NCBI GenBank assembly: GCA_947034885.2
Contig: OX344752.2
Location: 7,564,001-7,628,000 of the forward strand
DNA: 64,000 nucleotides
Origin: Thuidium tamariscinum
Taxonomy: Eukaryota; Streptophyta; Bryopsida; Hypnales; Thuidiaceae
Direction: 5' to 3'
Shown: in pieces, positions 1 to 13,831 of the stretch
Position numbering within the stretch: the first letter of the stretch is position 1
Layout: each line of letters opens with the position of its first letter
Notes under the pieces: generated by a model
Seen by the model: only the letters and a program-made list of their open reading frames with translations
What the model was told of the DNA's origin: nothing
Databases searched by the model: none
Position numbers and translations under genes: made by a program

Positions 1-215
1 GGATGGAAAATATCATATTAGCACATATCACATATCTATAATTTCATGTTCATCTATTATCTTGCAATTTCATCCAATTTTTTTTAATTTGAATTTTTTT
101 AGCAATTCCATCCAAAATTTCAATGTTTATATTCAATGGGGCTTGGTGCAAGGCCCATTTTTTGGTGCAATTTGACGAGAAATTGCTAAACCCCCCTATT
201 GAAATAGAGGTTGTG
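1..215. repeat. Dispersed repeat fragment
   Basis: AT-rich sequence with repeated 'ttcatcca' phrases and a 'ggtgcaa' segment. A similar stretch occurs in inverted orientation at about 32430..32645, inside the transposon that interrupts the synaptotagmin relic: both share the ggatggaaaatatcat-type end and the 'cttggtgcaaggcc'-like core. The true ends are unknown because the window starts here. No coding potential seen. Confidence 0.4.
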
Positions 216-336
216 ATACTGTCTAAAGAAATGAGATAATCACGAGCTCTATGTTAGGTCAACCCTTGAGCTTAAAGATTCCATTCAAGTTGTATTTTGG
301 TATAGTCCGGAAGTTCAAATCCATGCAGTCCAAGAT

Positions 337-764
337 GAGGTAGAGTAACCTATTCATAACCAAGGACCCATGTCCAACCTATAAAGTGCAACTATTTCCA
401 ACCAAGGTTAGAATATATTTTCAATTACAATTACAATTGTATTTTTTCTTCCTTTTCAAAGTTGGGCCTAATAAAATCATGACCCATGTTCCAAAGTAGT
501 CAGCAAAAAAGTAGGAAGAAGTTTATGAATGGAAAAGTACCTAGTCTATGATTGGAAGAAGACAACTCTTGATGCTTGCTATTAGTTTAAACAACTTTTT
601 GGCTCCCAAAATTCACAATAATTTCATGTTTGGAAATAAAATTTTGAAAAACTTGTAGTCCCTATATTTCCTATCTTCCTACATGGCAAAAATTTTACTT
701 GCATCATATTGCTCATGATCTACTTGAAAGTTGTTTTAGTCATTGATTATGGGTATCTCTACTT
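337..764. mobile_element. TA-2 family MITE, old copy
   Basis: Starts AGGTAGAGTAACC and ends as the diverged inverse (TATCTCTACT), with an inner 'CATAACCA' in the inverted repeat. The interior (ttggaagaa, 'caaaattca', 'gggcctaataaaatcatgacccatgttcc') matches the copies at 13832..14251, 14311..16289 and 32406..33137. No clear TA duplication remains and no protein is encoded, so this is an old non-autonomous DNA element. Confidence 0.55.
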
Positions 765-849
765 TAATGGCTTAACCTTTACAGGAACGATCTACAACCA
801 CTGGTTTTGAGCTTCATTGTCCATCACTCACAGTCTTATACTAAAAGAA

Positions 850-991
850 ATCTATGTTTGCCTCAACAAAATGTATTTGATGTGTTTGTTGAGGCAAACA
901 TAAAAATTGTGTTGAAAAATGCAAAATAACACAGATTTTGCATTTACCTCAACAAAGACATCAAATAGATTTTGTTGAGGCAAGCATAGAT
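850..991. repeat. Short foldback, GTTGAGGCAA arms
   Basis: Arms of about 50 bp at 850..898 and 943..991 are inverted copies of each other: ATCTATGTTTGCCTCAACA on the left, and the inverse TGTTGAGGCAAGCATAGAT on the right. Each arm itself contains an inverted CCTCAACA/TGTTGAGG pair, so the structure is nested. The transcript would fold into a hairpin. The superfamily is not clear. Confidence 0.6.
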
Positions 992-1049
992 CAGCTTGTT
1001 TCCATTTTAGAACTAGATATGTATGAAAAAATTTATTTTTATTTTAGAG

Positions 1050-1485
1050 AGATGAAATTACGTGTCTTCTATACCTTAAAAAAATTTAGATTTTTTTTGA
1101 GAAAATTTTTCTTTTATCAAAAATTTTGAAGAAAAAATGAAGAAAAATCGCATCAAATAGAAAGTTATTTCAAAAATTCTGAAATTTTCACCATGTGTGT
1201 AAATGAAATTGACAAAACATCATGGTGTAAGCTCAATTTCCTATCCTTCTATGATTGGATTATAATGAACAATGAGAATACATCCAAAGTTCAAATTACA
1301 ATTTAAAATATTCAATACTATGAATTTTTCCAAAATTTCAATTGGAGTAGAAATTAGAGTTGATGAACTTCATTTTGTTAGTTTGGCTTGAACTCAAAAA
1401 ATATCATTTTCAAGGAGAAATTTCAAATTTTAGAGCAAGGAGCAATATACTCTAAAATTGCAAATTTTGTCATCTGTTTTTTTAC
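1050..1485 (-). repeat. pB-3 family fragment, reverse
   Basis: Matches the interior of the TTAA-flanked elements at 30016..30742 and 44115..44839 in reverse orientation, for example the 'ttccaaaatttcaattgga' and 'caaggagaaatttca' stretches. Both ends with CCC/GGG and TTAA are missing, so it is a truncated relic. Confidence 0.5.
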
Positions 1486-1921
1486 CTACATCTCATTCTC
1501 GTGAAGACAAGCACTATCAAGAATATAACTCAATTAGGTACTCTTCATAACCCTCCATGAAAGGTAAAAAAAATGGATGAAAAAAAAGCTTTTAGACTCT
1601 CTCCAAAACACGTTCTGGTCATCCAAACGCCACAAACTGGCGGCATTTAGGAGTAAACTGGATCGAACTTCTCAACTTCCGACAGAACCTACACGTCACA
1701 AGTCTCTGCCTTCAAAGTTCAAACTTCCCGTGACGACTTTGTCCTGGTCCTTGTCCTCACCGGCCACTTGAGGCTGCTGGTTCTGTATCGCTCTTTTGCA
1801 ATGAAATTTCGTATCAAATAAAAAGAAAATGACTTACTGTGACTTTCAGAATGGTAGGCGAATATTTGGTCCACGTGCATGCCTTGGTCTTGGTCCATTG
1901 ACCAAACAGTAAACGGGTCCC

Positions 1922-1928
1922 TATAAAA
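1922..1928 (+). promoter_or_regulatory. TATA box of Prx-1
   Basis: TATAAAA within ccctataaaattaaac, about 170 bp before the Prx-1 start codon. The surrounding sequence is GC-richer than the upstream repeats, as expected for a core promoter. It would give a 5' leader of roughly 140 nt. Position and motif only; no transcript evidence. Confidence 0.5.
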
Positions 1929-2073
1929 TTAAACATCTGCTCAGTTTCCATCCAGGCACAGTCGACCAACTTAGCTGCAGCAGATTCGAATTGAAGTGTG
2001 CCGGGCTCACGTTCAGTCCTTGGAGCTCCCACAGTACTGGCGGTCCTCCAAATCGTGGTCATCGTGAAGTTAG

Positions 2074-3753
<1,680 letters not shown>

Positions 3754-4829
3754 TTTGGAAATTGTTACAATTTGGCGTTCAAGCATCATCCATCTTGCCG
3801 TTACACTTTCACGAGTTGTTGCATCGTTTGTGTCTAGCTAGACCGTGTCGTCCTTCAGTTCCTCATCAGCTCAGTTTCATTGCCCGTCTGGATCGATCAA
3901 CATGTTTCCTCGATCCAGGGTTGCTGTTCACGTACTTATGAAGTTGCAGCTGTGAGTGAAACAGACACTTGCATTTCCCCCTAGAATTTAATCGCACGCA
4001 CTAGTGCCTTTCGTACGTGGAATGTAATATGGACTTTTGATTGGAATTATAATTATAAACGATGATGTTTATTACTGGGTCGATCGACAAGATCTGTCGA
4101 TCATATTCTCTGCTTCAAAGTTGCGCGATGAATTTGAGTGTGACAAATTCAATTGGAAGAGAGCACTCACCTGATGCATTGACCCCGTCTGATTATGAAT
4201 ATCATGATAGACTGTTCAACTTTCTTTTTGGAGTGTAGTTTCACAGCCTGAGTTTTACTGAAAATGTCAACCCAAGCGCTCTGGAACGTAAGTCTTTACG
4301 AGCCCGTAATTATGGCATTGCAAAGCTGAATGCTTCAATTTTGGCGCTCTGAATTGCACCCCTGCAACGAAATTGACGAAATTGACGGGTTTGAAGAGGA
4401 TTTGGATGATGGTTTAATTTGTGAACCGAAGGAAGTTGTCGTAAGTTTCGGCTAATAACTTTTAATAATATAGATTAACTACAGTAGGTATGGCCGTGAT
4501 CGAAATTGTTAATTAATGTAGTAGACCATCCCTCTGTACATATGGTGTCATCACTTGACAGCTTCAACGAGTAGCTCGTACGTTTTTGGCAGAGGAACGA
4601 ATTCGTCGCCGGAAAATGGGATAACGTTAAACAGTTGCGATCTTGTAACTGAAGCAATATGCGAGTTCGTGTAATGAATCATGTTGTCGGTTCATGTGCC
4701 GGCCTTGTCCCGGCTGTTTAAATGCCTTGACCTGGCTACTTACGGAGTAGTTCGCAAAAACTATCTCTAACACATTCATCATTAATTCACGTACACTGCC
4801 CTTATAAATTAAGATGAATCATAATTCCT
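3754..4829. other. 3' flank of Prx-1, no gene seen
   Basis: Contains the presumed 3' UTR of Prx-1 and mixed-composition DNA without recognised repeats. Short open frames here have no family resemblance. Base composition stays closer to genic than the AT-rich repeats farther on, so this may be unique flanking sequence. Confidence 0.4.
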
Positions 4830-5035
4830 GATGCTCCGCCCTCGACGCGCCCGGGCGGGTCCCTCACGGCCCCTAGCTCACTGTGCTTTTCCTCCGGATT
4901 AAGCTTAATTGTGGATTTTCCGCGTCTTTGTGCTGGTCTGGTTGTTCTCGTCGTGTCCTTGTTTGGTTGGTTGTTCCTTGGCAGTAGACTTGTTTTGTGC
5001 CCTGCAAAAGAATTCCGTTTCATTTGTTTAAAAAA
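4830..5035 (+). mobile_element. Retroposon 3' end (SINE/LINE-like)
   Basis: GC-rich body (ctcgacgcgcccgggcggg) followed by 'ggttgttcctt', then gaattccgtttcatttg and an A run. The same ending (attccgtttcatttgt plus A-rich tail) occurs near 23640, 25240 (inverse), 20400 (inverse) and 40085, with different bodies. This pattern is typical of retroposed tails. No RNA polymerase III boxes were identified, so SINE versus truncated LINE is open. Confidence 0.4.
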
Positions 5036-6075
5036 AAACAGATAGATGATAAGTTGGTCATGTACTGTAATTGCATATATTTTCAGGTATAATTTAAGCA
5101 GTCAATACCTCTGGAATTATACAACATGTATGTAGACTTTCATAATGTAGTGTAGAGTCTAGTACTTTCAACAAAGAGGTGCATACAATCATATTTTGAT
5201 GCGAGCCTCGAGCTCCCTCTAATTTTGACGTGGGGCCTCAAAATATCTCTTAGTTTCTCGATGATCCTCAAAGCGATCAGAGTTCTTGTTCTGTTTAGTA
5301 AGGGTTAGCCTCATTATATCCATGAGAAAGGCCTCTTCTCTTACCCAAATAAGATCGATCTACAGCAGTCAGATTATCAGTCCCGAAGCACCCAAAAGTG
5401 ATTTAGTCATTGAACAGAGAGTTTTAGGGTAATGTTTTGCAGGAATGTTTTGTCCATCCCACAAAACTTTGCATTTTCATCGAAGTTAGTAATGTTACGA
5501 CTAAGTTCATTTCAAAGACTAACTTTACTAAACACTGACGATATTAATTGAGGGACCTGTAAACTGCGACCAAGTTCCACTGAATTTTGTATTCACTTGT
5601 CGGTAAGTTATTGCGAAACCTTTGGAGCAAATTAGCTTCTCACTTAGATGCGTTTTTATGGTTTGACCTCTGGAGCGGGAGAGGAAACCAATCACTTAAC
5701 AAAGAGTGGCAAAGAGGTGTTAACATGAATTTCAGATCATCGAACAAAATCTAATGTTTAACCAATTATATCCTCTGACAGAGCAATGAAATTGTGCCCT
5801 ATTTGTTTCGAAGGAATCAACCATCCAATGCATGATTAGGTTACAGCATCCTAAGGAAGGCGGATTCTATACATTTTACACTTCAAAGTGAATTCAGTTT
5901 CATCTGAAATTCAATTTCAAGGGATGCAATCAACTCTCTGTATGACTTGATAGTAATTTGGACCAATCGTGAATCAACTTAGTTAGAATGTAGGATAAGA
6001 TTTCATCACAAGTGTAATCAAGTACAAAATTCCATCTAACCTTACAGTCAATAGGTTGTAGTTGAACTCTTACTA
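5036..6075. other. No feature recognised
   Basis: AT-rich sequence without open frames of note, without clear repeats to the rest of the window and without RNA gene signatures. Nothing can be supported here. Confidence 0.4.
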
Positions 6076-6395
6076 AGGTAGGGTGCTTTGAAAGCAACGA
6101 ACCAGCTCTAAAAGCAACCTCTAAAACAAAGGTAAATTTTGCTTTCTTCAATGTATGAACAATGTACATTTTAGGAGGGGGTCACTTTTAGAAACCACTA
6201 CATTTTAACATCAAAATTCATAACTAATTCCAAAAAGGTCCAAAAAATATATAACAACTTGGCTTGAATGTCGATTCATTTTTTTATCTGTAAAAATTTA
6301 ATTAAAATTTACTATGAAAATTGTTTCATGAAGTCTAGCTTCCTCCAAAATGAAATTAGCTCTTTGAAGTGACCTTTTAAGAGTACGTTAATGAA
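6076..6395. mobile_element. TA-4 family MITE, diverged copy
   Basis: Begins after TA with AGGTAGGGTGCTTTGAAAGC. Its interior (caaaaattcataactaattc, 'caacttggcttgaatg', a stretch about 'gaagtgacctttt') corresponds to the better-preserved copy at 62575..62900 and to 10202..10484. The right end is too diverged to place exactly. Confidence 0.4.
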
Positions 6396-6629
6396 GTACA
6401 AAGAATCCACTTAAACTTATAGTCAAAGGACAATGGTTGAACTTTCAAGAGACATTCTATATTCTCGCTTGGTCAAACTTCATTAATTTTCTATATTAAA
6501 ACACCTCTTTCAAGAAATTTGATATTTTCCTTCTATACTAAACTACTTATACATAGATTCATACATACATAGTTCAAATTTATTTTCTTATTATAATTTC
6601 TTAATATTTATAATTTGAAATTAAAAATT

Positions 6630-7440
6630 TCCTAAATTTTAATTAGGAAAAAATAGAAAAATTATATAAATTCAAAAAATCAAAACTGACCATTTGCAAC
6701 AACGTCATAGAGATGGTCATTCATTAAAAAAATCACTAAAATAATACTTTATAGGTTTCAAAATGCAAGCAGAAAGAAGCTCACTTTGTGGACTTCCACA
6801 CAACATAAAAATAATTTTTTTCAAAATCCCTCAAATGGGGAGCTGTTAGTCTACTAGAAGACCATCTCATCGAAATTTCATCTCAAAATCATTAGAAAAA
6901 GGTACTCCATAGTATTAAAAAACCCTCATTAAGAGGGATTTGAGGGCAATGGGAGCTTGTGAGTTCCCACAACCCGAAATCGCAAAAACAGGGTCTGGGA
7001 ACGCAGTTCTGTAGGAATCCGACGTGGTCGAGCGACTGCCACATCATCGACTTTTTTTTTCCGAAATTTTTTTTGGACTTTTTTTCATATTTCAGGACCC
7101 AAAAAAAAAATTTTTTTTTTTTTTTTTTTGAAAATGCTGATCAGCAGCCAGCCGTTCCCAGACCCTGTTTTGGGAACAGTCCTGAAACGGCCCTTTGCTG
7201 GCCTCAAATCCCTCTTAATGAAATTGTCAAGTGTGACATTCAAGTGGGGTCTATTTTTGGATAGTAAATTGTTTTTGAAAATTATGGAAAAAATTAGAAA
7301 AGGTGTATGATAGTTATGAGTACCTTTTCTATAAATCTTGAGTCATTTGGAGCCAAAATATAAAAGTTATGGTCAAAAAACAAATAAGCACACTAGATGT
7401 GACCAAAAAAATAGGACAAGTGTTTCTTGCAATTGCCCAA
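6630..7440 (-). mobile_element. IR-725 family element, truncated, with insertion
   Basis: Reverse-oriented copy of the element defined at 14475..15198. It retains the 'gagtcatttggagccaaaat' and 'ggacaagtgtttcttgcaat' end, but the other terminus and about 200 bp are missing. A 294 bp CATTA-type MITE (6927..7220) interrupts it; joining the flanks restores the continuity seen in the uninterrupted copies (acccctaaactgccaagtgtg in 14690 reverse versus ccct..aaattgtcaagtgtg here). Confidence 0.6.
6927..7220. mobile_element. CATTA-ended MITE, copy 1
   Basis: Inverted termini CATTAAGAGGGATTTGAGG and CCTCAAATCCCTCTTAATG are perfect inverses over 19 bp. The interior has paired 'ggttcccaca / tgggaacag'-like segments and a long A/T homopolymer. 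Relatives with degenerate ends occur at 23890..24171 and 46813..47057. It sits inside an older IR-725 element, so it is younger than its host. Superfamily not assigned. Confidence 0.7.
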
Positions 7441-7769
7441 TTATCCATATCACCATTGGCCCTATGGAATCATTTGAAGTTGAGTTTTAGATGAATCTAA
7501 CTACTTCACAAAAATGGCAAGACATTGCTAAAGAAATGCAATGAAGATAATTATTATTCATATCCAATATCATGGAGTCTTATTGATTAAATTGATTAAT
7601 CAACTTAGAGTCCCTAGTGCTTAATAATGTCTTTTAATTTGAAGCTAGGTGAATCATTAAAGTCTTATTTGTCTATTTGTTTTTAATTTCTTCACAAAAA
7701 ACAAATGAAAACTCTAATGATTGAAGGTAACTAGCTACAAATCAAAAGCCATTTAATTTTGTGAACATG

Positions 7770-8586
7770 GAGTTACAATGAGAAGCTCTTTTTACAAGTA
7801 GGATAGTGGTAGGATTTTCAGTGCATGAGGGATATGTGAATTGGAAGGAAAAGGATCTCCACTACTTAGTGAAGAGAGATTAAAAATAGTATTAAAATTC
7901 AAATTTTGTGCCTCATTTAGGCATAGTAGCAAAACATTTTTAAGAAACTTCCAACCAAGAAAAGTTAGGAAATGAAGAAAAGTTTCCAACCCAAAAATCC
8001 ACTTAACATTTCAAATCTACACAAAAAATTATGGACAAAATTCAAACTAGATGTTTGAAGGAATGTTTTCTTTGACATTGAAATCTCAAAGACCTCAGAG
8101 AATATCTCAAAAAAAATGTTCTTTGAATAAAAATGTTCATCAAAGAAATTTTTTAAAGAAAATAATCAAAACATTTGAGATCCTCAAAGACAATCAAAAT
8201 GATCTTCAAAGAAAATGTTCCTTGAATCTCAAACATCTCAAACATTTCAAAGAAAATATCCCTTGAATCTCAAAACATCTCAAAAAAAATGTTCCTTCAA
8301 ACATCCAATTTGAATGTTGTCCATAACTTTATTTTGTAGATTTGAAATCTCAAACAGATTTTTGTTTTGGAAACTTTGCTTTATTGCCTAACTTTTCTTG
8401 GTTGGAAGTTCTCTCAAAAAAATTTGCTACTATACCGAAATGAGACACAAAATTTGAATTTTAATACTATTTTTTATCCCTTTTCACTAAGTGGTGGAGA
8501 TCCTTTTCCTTCCAATTCACATATCCCACATGCATTGAAAATCCTACTACTATCCTATTTGGAAAAAGAGCTTCTCATCACAACTC
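7770..8586. repeat. Foldback, ~290 bp arms
   Basis: Left arm 7770..8070 is the inverse of right arm about 8285..8586: for example gagaagctctttttacaag on the left answers the inverse of ttggaaaaagagcttctc on the right, and ccaaccaagaaaagttagg answers cctaacttttcttggttgg. The loop is rich in 'caaaacatctcaaa' iterations. Open frames in the arms are by-products. The outer arm resembles the left arm of the large foldback at 60250..62574 (acaagtaggatagtggtagg). Confidence 0.75.
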
Positions 8587-9817
8587 AATGCTCACTAAAT
8601 GTCAATGAATGAAGTCATTATCATTGCCAGTAAAAATATAATTTGGATAGTAGATGGCAATTGGACTACTTAGGGACATTTTTTTCCCACAATTTGGTTT
8701 AAATGCATATGCCAAATGGGGGAAAAAAATATTTTTCAATTTTAAAATAACACATTGTCCGACAAATTGAAATAATAAACTACTTTAGTGTGCCATTTTG
8801 GTTGTGTAATGGGGGAGATGCTCTAAGGAAGTCTACCATCCACCTTCAATATCTATTAATACATCTAAGCAAGTTAATTTATAAGATGTATGTAGTATTA
8901 ATACTTTAATATTTATTGGGGATAGTATAGACAATTTGTAACACGTAGATGAAAAACATTTATGTGACTTTGGAATTTAAAACAATAACACTTATATAAA
9001 TAAAAGATGAAAATACTAAAGAATCTCTTTTTTTTGCTCCAAAGTAAATTCAAAGCCCTCTACCATTGTAAACCTAAATTTCCACCCTTTCTAAATCATT
9101 AAATGATAAATCTATTACAACATCATAACATTGCTAAATCCTCACAACACTAAAATACAAAGAAGTTGATGCCATGCAAGGAGCTTGAAGTTAAAATCTC
9201 AAAGAGGTTGATCATGGAGTTATAGCAAGCACTATTTACATGATGTGGAATGGATGATGTGTGAAGATAATACAATTGAAGCTATATACAATACTATAAG
9301 TGCCAACTATAATATGATTTCTGTACTACATGATGGACCTAATTATATTTCATCCAAGAATTTATTCTTTTCATACACTCACGTACTTTCATCTAAATTA
9401 AAACTCAATGAGGTGATTTCATTGAAGAAAAAAGCATAACTTTTATAAATCCTCTTCACAATTACCAATTAACTCAGTTACTTGTGGATTTTTTGGATTT
9501 TTTTGAGGCAGCATGATTTTCCTTAACACATATACCATTAGAGTAACTTACTTATGGGGGTAGCAGATATTGAGGGTAAAATGATAAGAGGTAACAAATA
9601 CCAAAAAAAGAAAGTGTTGTCAGTTGTTGCGTACTGTGGCCAGAGGTGTCATGAATCTAAAGCTCTTTGTCAAGGTCTCTGTCTCTGTAGCAAATTGCAT
9701 GTTTGGGACAATTGTATGGACCAACAACACTAAGGACTGTAAGGCCTTCCATTCCATGATCCCCATGCACCAATGCAGTATGACAGTACAATAGGAGGTC
9801 CATAAACTGACCATCTA
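8587..9817. other. Unclassified intergenic DNA
   Basis: Mostly AT-rich without recognised elements. The part at about 9600..9815 is less AT-rich and is open on the - strand in two overlapping frames for about 60 codons, but no family resemblance was recognised. It may be a gene remnant. Confidence 0.35.
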
Positions 9818-10199
9818 CGGAGAAGCACCCAAAACCGTCCAAATAAGGAATTCAGCATAGTTGGAGGCAGCTTTTTCTAAAAATGATATTTTTCTAGTAT
9901 TAGTGAGTGAAAATCATGAATATTAAAAAAAATTACATTTTTCGGATATAGTATGTAATTTCTATAGAATTTCAAAGGGTTGGCTCCCTGGACCACTAGA
10001 ACCATCCTATAGGTGTACCCTGAATTGAACTCTGATGAAATCAACAGTGAGCCAATTAGATATTTATACGTGTCCTTGAAATGCGTCAGCCAATTAGAAT
10101 CAAGCATGTGGCAAACACATTAAGGGAACTCTATTGACGCATTTGGGTGAGTCTATAGTCCACTGCAAGGGACAAGTTCGGGAATGGGTGTTTCTCCCT
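9818..10199 (-). mobile_element. TA-1 family MITE, copy A
   Basis: 382 bp, flanked by TA on both sides (9816..9817 and 10200..10201). Ends CGGAGAAGCACCCAAAACCG and GGGAATGGGTGTTTCTCCCT form an imperfect inverted repeat around GAARCACCCA. The interior matches eight other copies in the window. Non-coding, so it would need a transposase from elsewhere; TA target suggests a Tc1/mariner-like origin. Confidence 0.8.
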
Positions 10200-10201
10200 T
10201 A

Positions 10202-10484
10202 AGGACTGGAACTAAATTTTGGGGAGGTGAAACATCTTGGAATATATTTTAGTAAATCTTCCTTGAAAGACAAGTAGAATAGGCATCTAACCTGAGTCGT
10301 TTCATATTTTTTGAAGCTTTGTGGAAATCGTTACAATTTTTGAAGTTGAAAAAAAGTCGTCATTTGTCATCATCAAAAGTGACCACCTTTTGAAATGTGC
10401 AGATTTTGTACATTGAAGAATGAAAAATGTACTTCTGAGGCATATTTACTTCTAAAGCATGGTTGGAGTTTGAGCCTCCTACCT
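10202..10484 (-). mobile_element. TA-4 family MITE
   Basis: Abuts copy A of TA-1 across a shared TA. Ends AGGACTGGAAC and CTCCTACCT, followed by TA. The interior 'ttgaaagacaagtagaatag' and 'gagtcgtttcatattttttg' is the inverse of the element at 62575..62900. 283 bp, non-coding. Confidence 0.55.
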
Positions 10485-11754
10485 TAGTCGACTCACTTAA
10501 ATCCATTTCATTTGTTTCAGTAAAAATTAACTACACCAAATACAATTAAACCTCTTTAACTCAATCAGTCCAAGACTAGTTTTGATGCATTGGCTTATAG
10601 AGGTTTATTGACTTATAAAAGGGTCAAATTTATTTATAACCTTTGTAATGTGGCCCAATCCAGGATTAATTTGACATGTTGACTTACAGAGGGTTTGGGG
10701 CTTATAGAGAGCCAAGTTAGAGATGTTCTATTTAGGGCTTCTTTATGGCAAAATTTTGCCAAATCTATTAGAAATCTAACCATAGTTTGTTTGTCCCTCC
10801 AAAAATAAGCCCATATATCAAGCCAACAAGAAGGATGCCAGTTTAAAAAATGCCTTGGTTCTATTGTAGTGAAATTAGATTTAGGATACAATTACATTGC
10901 CGTTCTCTAAAAAAGCAACTCTATATGCCATTAGAGCCAACAAATATTTCTACAGATACTTCCATTTGTACACATAGAGGTTTGTGAGTTCTAACTACAC
11001 CAATGACTAATTCACTGAATCTAAAAGTAGTGCATTCTTATACAATAACACTAAATATCTATGTAAGGCGAAGGGTTCAAACTTGGATTGGGCATTAAAA
11101 GTGAACATGACTAAAAGGTACATTTTACTTCCTTCAATGTACCAACTCTACACATTTAAAGAGGTGGTCGCTTTTGATCACTACTGGTGACTATTTTTTT
11201 TCAACTTCAAAAATTTGTAATTAATACCAATTTCAATTTTTTTCCTACAAAAATTATGTTGAAAATTGTCTAAAAAAACTTAGCTTTCCTATAAAGGTGA
11301 TCAACTCTCAATGGTCACTATAAAAGCCTCTTACTTCAATGTGGAATGTCAAGAAATCAAAGAAGAACAATCTAATTTCACTATTTAGTGTAGTAGACTT
11401 ACACTCTACAATTTACCTAGGTCTTATAGTCTTATTGGTGTTGCAATGGAGCTAGTTTGTAAGTATGTTGTTGCATTGTACATGTGATTACTATGTAAAA
11501 ATACTTATTTGTGTGTTGAATCAAAGTTTTAAGATGCAAATGGAGTGAACTCTACTTTTTTTTACCTCTAGTAGAAAATTATTTAACATTCATTCTTTTA
11601 TTTCTATACTTAAAAACATTTCAAAACTTTATTTTGTGTTTGAAGTTGTTGAAAATTTGAAATGAAAGGTGAAGCTTGTTTTACCTTTCTTTTGGATTTC
11701 CTTAAAGGATTAGAAGCCTACATAGGGAATATGGATAGAGTTATCGGGGAAAGG
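10485..11754. other. Intergenic; diverged TA-4 relic at ~11050..11350
   Basis: A segment near 11100..11345 (ttccttcaatgtaccaa, 'gaggtggtcgcttttgatca', 'aaaattgtctaaaaaaactt') resembles the TA-4 relic at 6076. The rest shows no recognised repeat or gene. Confidence 0.35.
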
Positions 11755-11764
11755 GATAGCCAAT

Positions 11765-11994
11765 GGAGGGTTGCTAATATGTGAGCTTAGAAGTGTGAGC
11801 TCATGAGCTTAAAAGACTATACACCTATGAAATAATTGCCTATATTATAAGAAATTTCTATGATAATAGTACATATATATTATAGATATAGATATTTATG
11901 TTATAAATACCTTCAATGGTTGTATGATATCTATTTTATAAATATACTCAAGGTCCGCATGCTCAAACTTTTATGCTTATATACTAGCACCACT
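11765..11994. mobile_element. Mutator-like MITE with 10 bp target duplication
   Basis: 230 bp element bounded by the direct repeat GATAGCCAAT at 11755..11764 and 11995..12004. Ends GGAGGGTTGCTAATATGTG and, on the inverse, AGTGGTGCTAGTATATAAGC form an imperfect ~30 bp inverted repeat. A relative without visible duplication lies at 23273..23507. A 9-10 bp duplication is the mark of Mutator-type elements. Non-coding. Confidence 0.65.
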
Positions 11995-12419
11995 GATAGC
12001 CAATAGATGAATTGTAGTTTGTGTGGCATTTTAAGGGTTGAAATCTACTTGCCCAAGTGAATAGAATGGAAGATGAGAAAAATGTTATGTTTCCTCTTCC
12101 TCATAGTTAGTTAAGGAAAACCGTGTCTTTGGAGAGCCATTTTGTATTGTAAATGAAGAGTTTTGTAATGAAAATTTGAGAAGATATTTTTCTTGTTTTT
12201 GTAATTTTGAAAACCTATTGCTTACTCAATTTGAAGTCTTTATGTGAAAGATATGCTTGAAGAAATGAGAGAGGGATATTTGGCATGGAGTTTGAGGATA
12301 CAATTTTTAAGGGTTCAATTTTTGAAAGCTCATAATTATTAGACAACGAAGCTTTTGCTTATGAAATATGGTCTGATTATATATTAAAATGTTCGATTTT
12401 CAAAGAGCTACTATTCTCT

Positions 12420-12750
12420 TAGTTTGGAGTTAAAATGGAAGTTATGAGCTTAGACATGAAGGAATGAAGAGATCTCCTTTGATTTGAAGAGAGAGAACTT
12501 TGCCAGCTATAGAAGTTAGAAAATATAATATTTTGGGTTGAAATTTAGAGGATATGAAGATAATTGTGTTAGATTTCTATAGAAATGTCACACAATTAAT
12601 TTGAATTTTTTATATGAGAGTTATAGTTGAGTTGAAAAGAGTAAACTTTGACTAGCTATAAAAACTAAACAATATCATATTTTGAATTGAAACTTAGAGG
12701 GTTTGTATATATTTGAGTTAATTTCTCAAAGAAATATTTCACTTTTAGTT
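12420..12750. repeat. Degenerate tandem repeat, ~130 bp units
   Basis: Successive diverged units share 'aactttg..agctata.aa' followed by 'aatat.atattttg..ttgaaa.ttagagg' and 'tttct..agaaat.t.caca'. Non-coding as far as seen. The surrounding 12005..13831 has no recognised gene or element. Confidence 0.45.
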
Positions 12751-13831
12751 TAGAATTTTAGAGCAATTGTGGCTTTCATATTAGTATTAGGTACTTCTTC
12801 AAAATTAATTTATGTGATTTATGTACAACTTCTATTATCTTTGTATAGACATGTGAGACTTTATTTGCACTATATGGCACCATATGGGGGCTTCATGATT
12901 ATGCATATGAATTTATTTGAATACATGGTTCTTCTTATTCCGGATGAAATCTAGTTGCAACTAGAAGCCCTACATTTCCCAAGGCAATGCTTCTCTACCC
13001 AACAATGTTCATTAGTTCAAGAAGCTTTTCAAGCTAAGAGTCAATTCAATCCTTTGATGTAGAAGAGGTAAGGTTAGCATAGAAATATGTTGATTGAAGT
13101 AGTGATACAAACTTAGTAGGTCATACATGGTTTTTTACCTCGTGTATCTTATTTGGAGTCCGTAATTTCAAATGTGAATTCAAAATTTTCAAATTTTATA
13201 ATCGATGGCAAATCAAAAACTTTTGTGTTTCTTTCAAAGGGATGAATTCCCCCTACAAGGCCCACTTTATAGGCCGACTTTTAACATCCTGCATTATTAT
13301 GCAAAACTATATTGAAGTTTGGACAAAAAGATATTGAAGGCTTACAATTATTGAATTGTATTATGACCCCAATATCTTTGAATAATACATGATTTCATTG
13401 TACCACAACTCCTTAAGCTTTGTTAGTGTTTTATTTATATTTACACCTTTTAAATGAGTTTCATTAATGTAGTGTTTACAGGTGTAAATGCTAATTTGTT
13501 GACATAAAATAAGGCATCTTATTCATTTCTCATCACCCCCTATTTCTAAAGTCTAGGTTGTTTTATTTCTAAACATAGCAAGTAGAAGTAATTGGTCTAT
13601 TATATTTTATGCATTAATTATAAACTGTTGATTTTCTCTAAATTTCTTGCTCAACCAATGGTTGGAATTAGACATATCTATAGAAATTGATTTCATAGAA
13701 TCTTGTGAATTAAAAATATTCACAATAATTTTGATTTTGGGCAAAGATATCGAAAAAAAAATTAAAGCTTGTTTGAAATCTATTTTCCACATAGAAAAAA
13801 AAATTCCCCCACCGAAACTAGTGATGAACTA

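Noticed and set aside
4802..5023. 73-codon basic open frame on the - strand
   Set aside because: Lies antisense to a retroposon-like tail; no independent support.
7128..7310. Open frame spanning a poly-T tract
   Set aside because: Lies across the edge of the CATTA MITE and the IR-725 element.
9657..9842. Overlapping open frames on the - strand, possible gene
   Set aside because: Better-balanced composition but no recognised domain; one frame runs into the TA-1 element. Mentioned only as unclassified.
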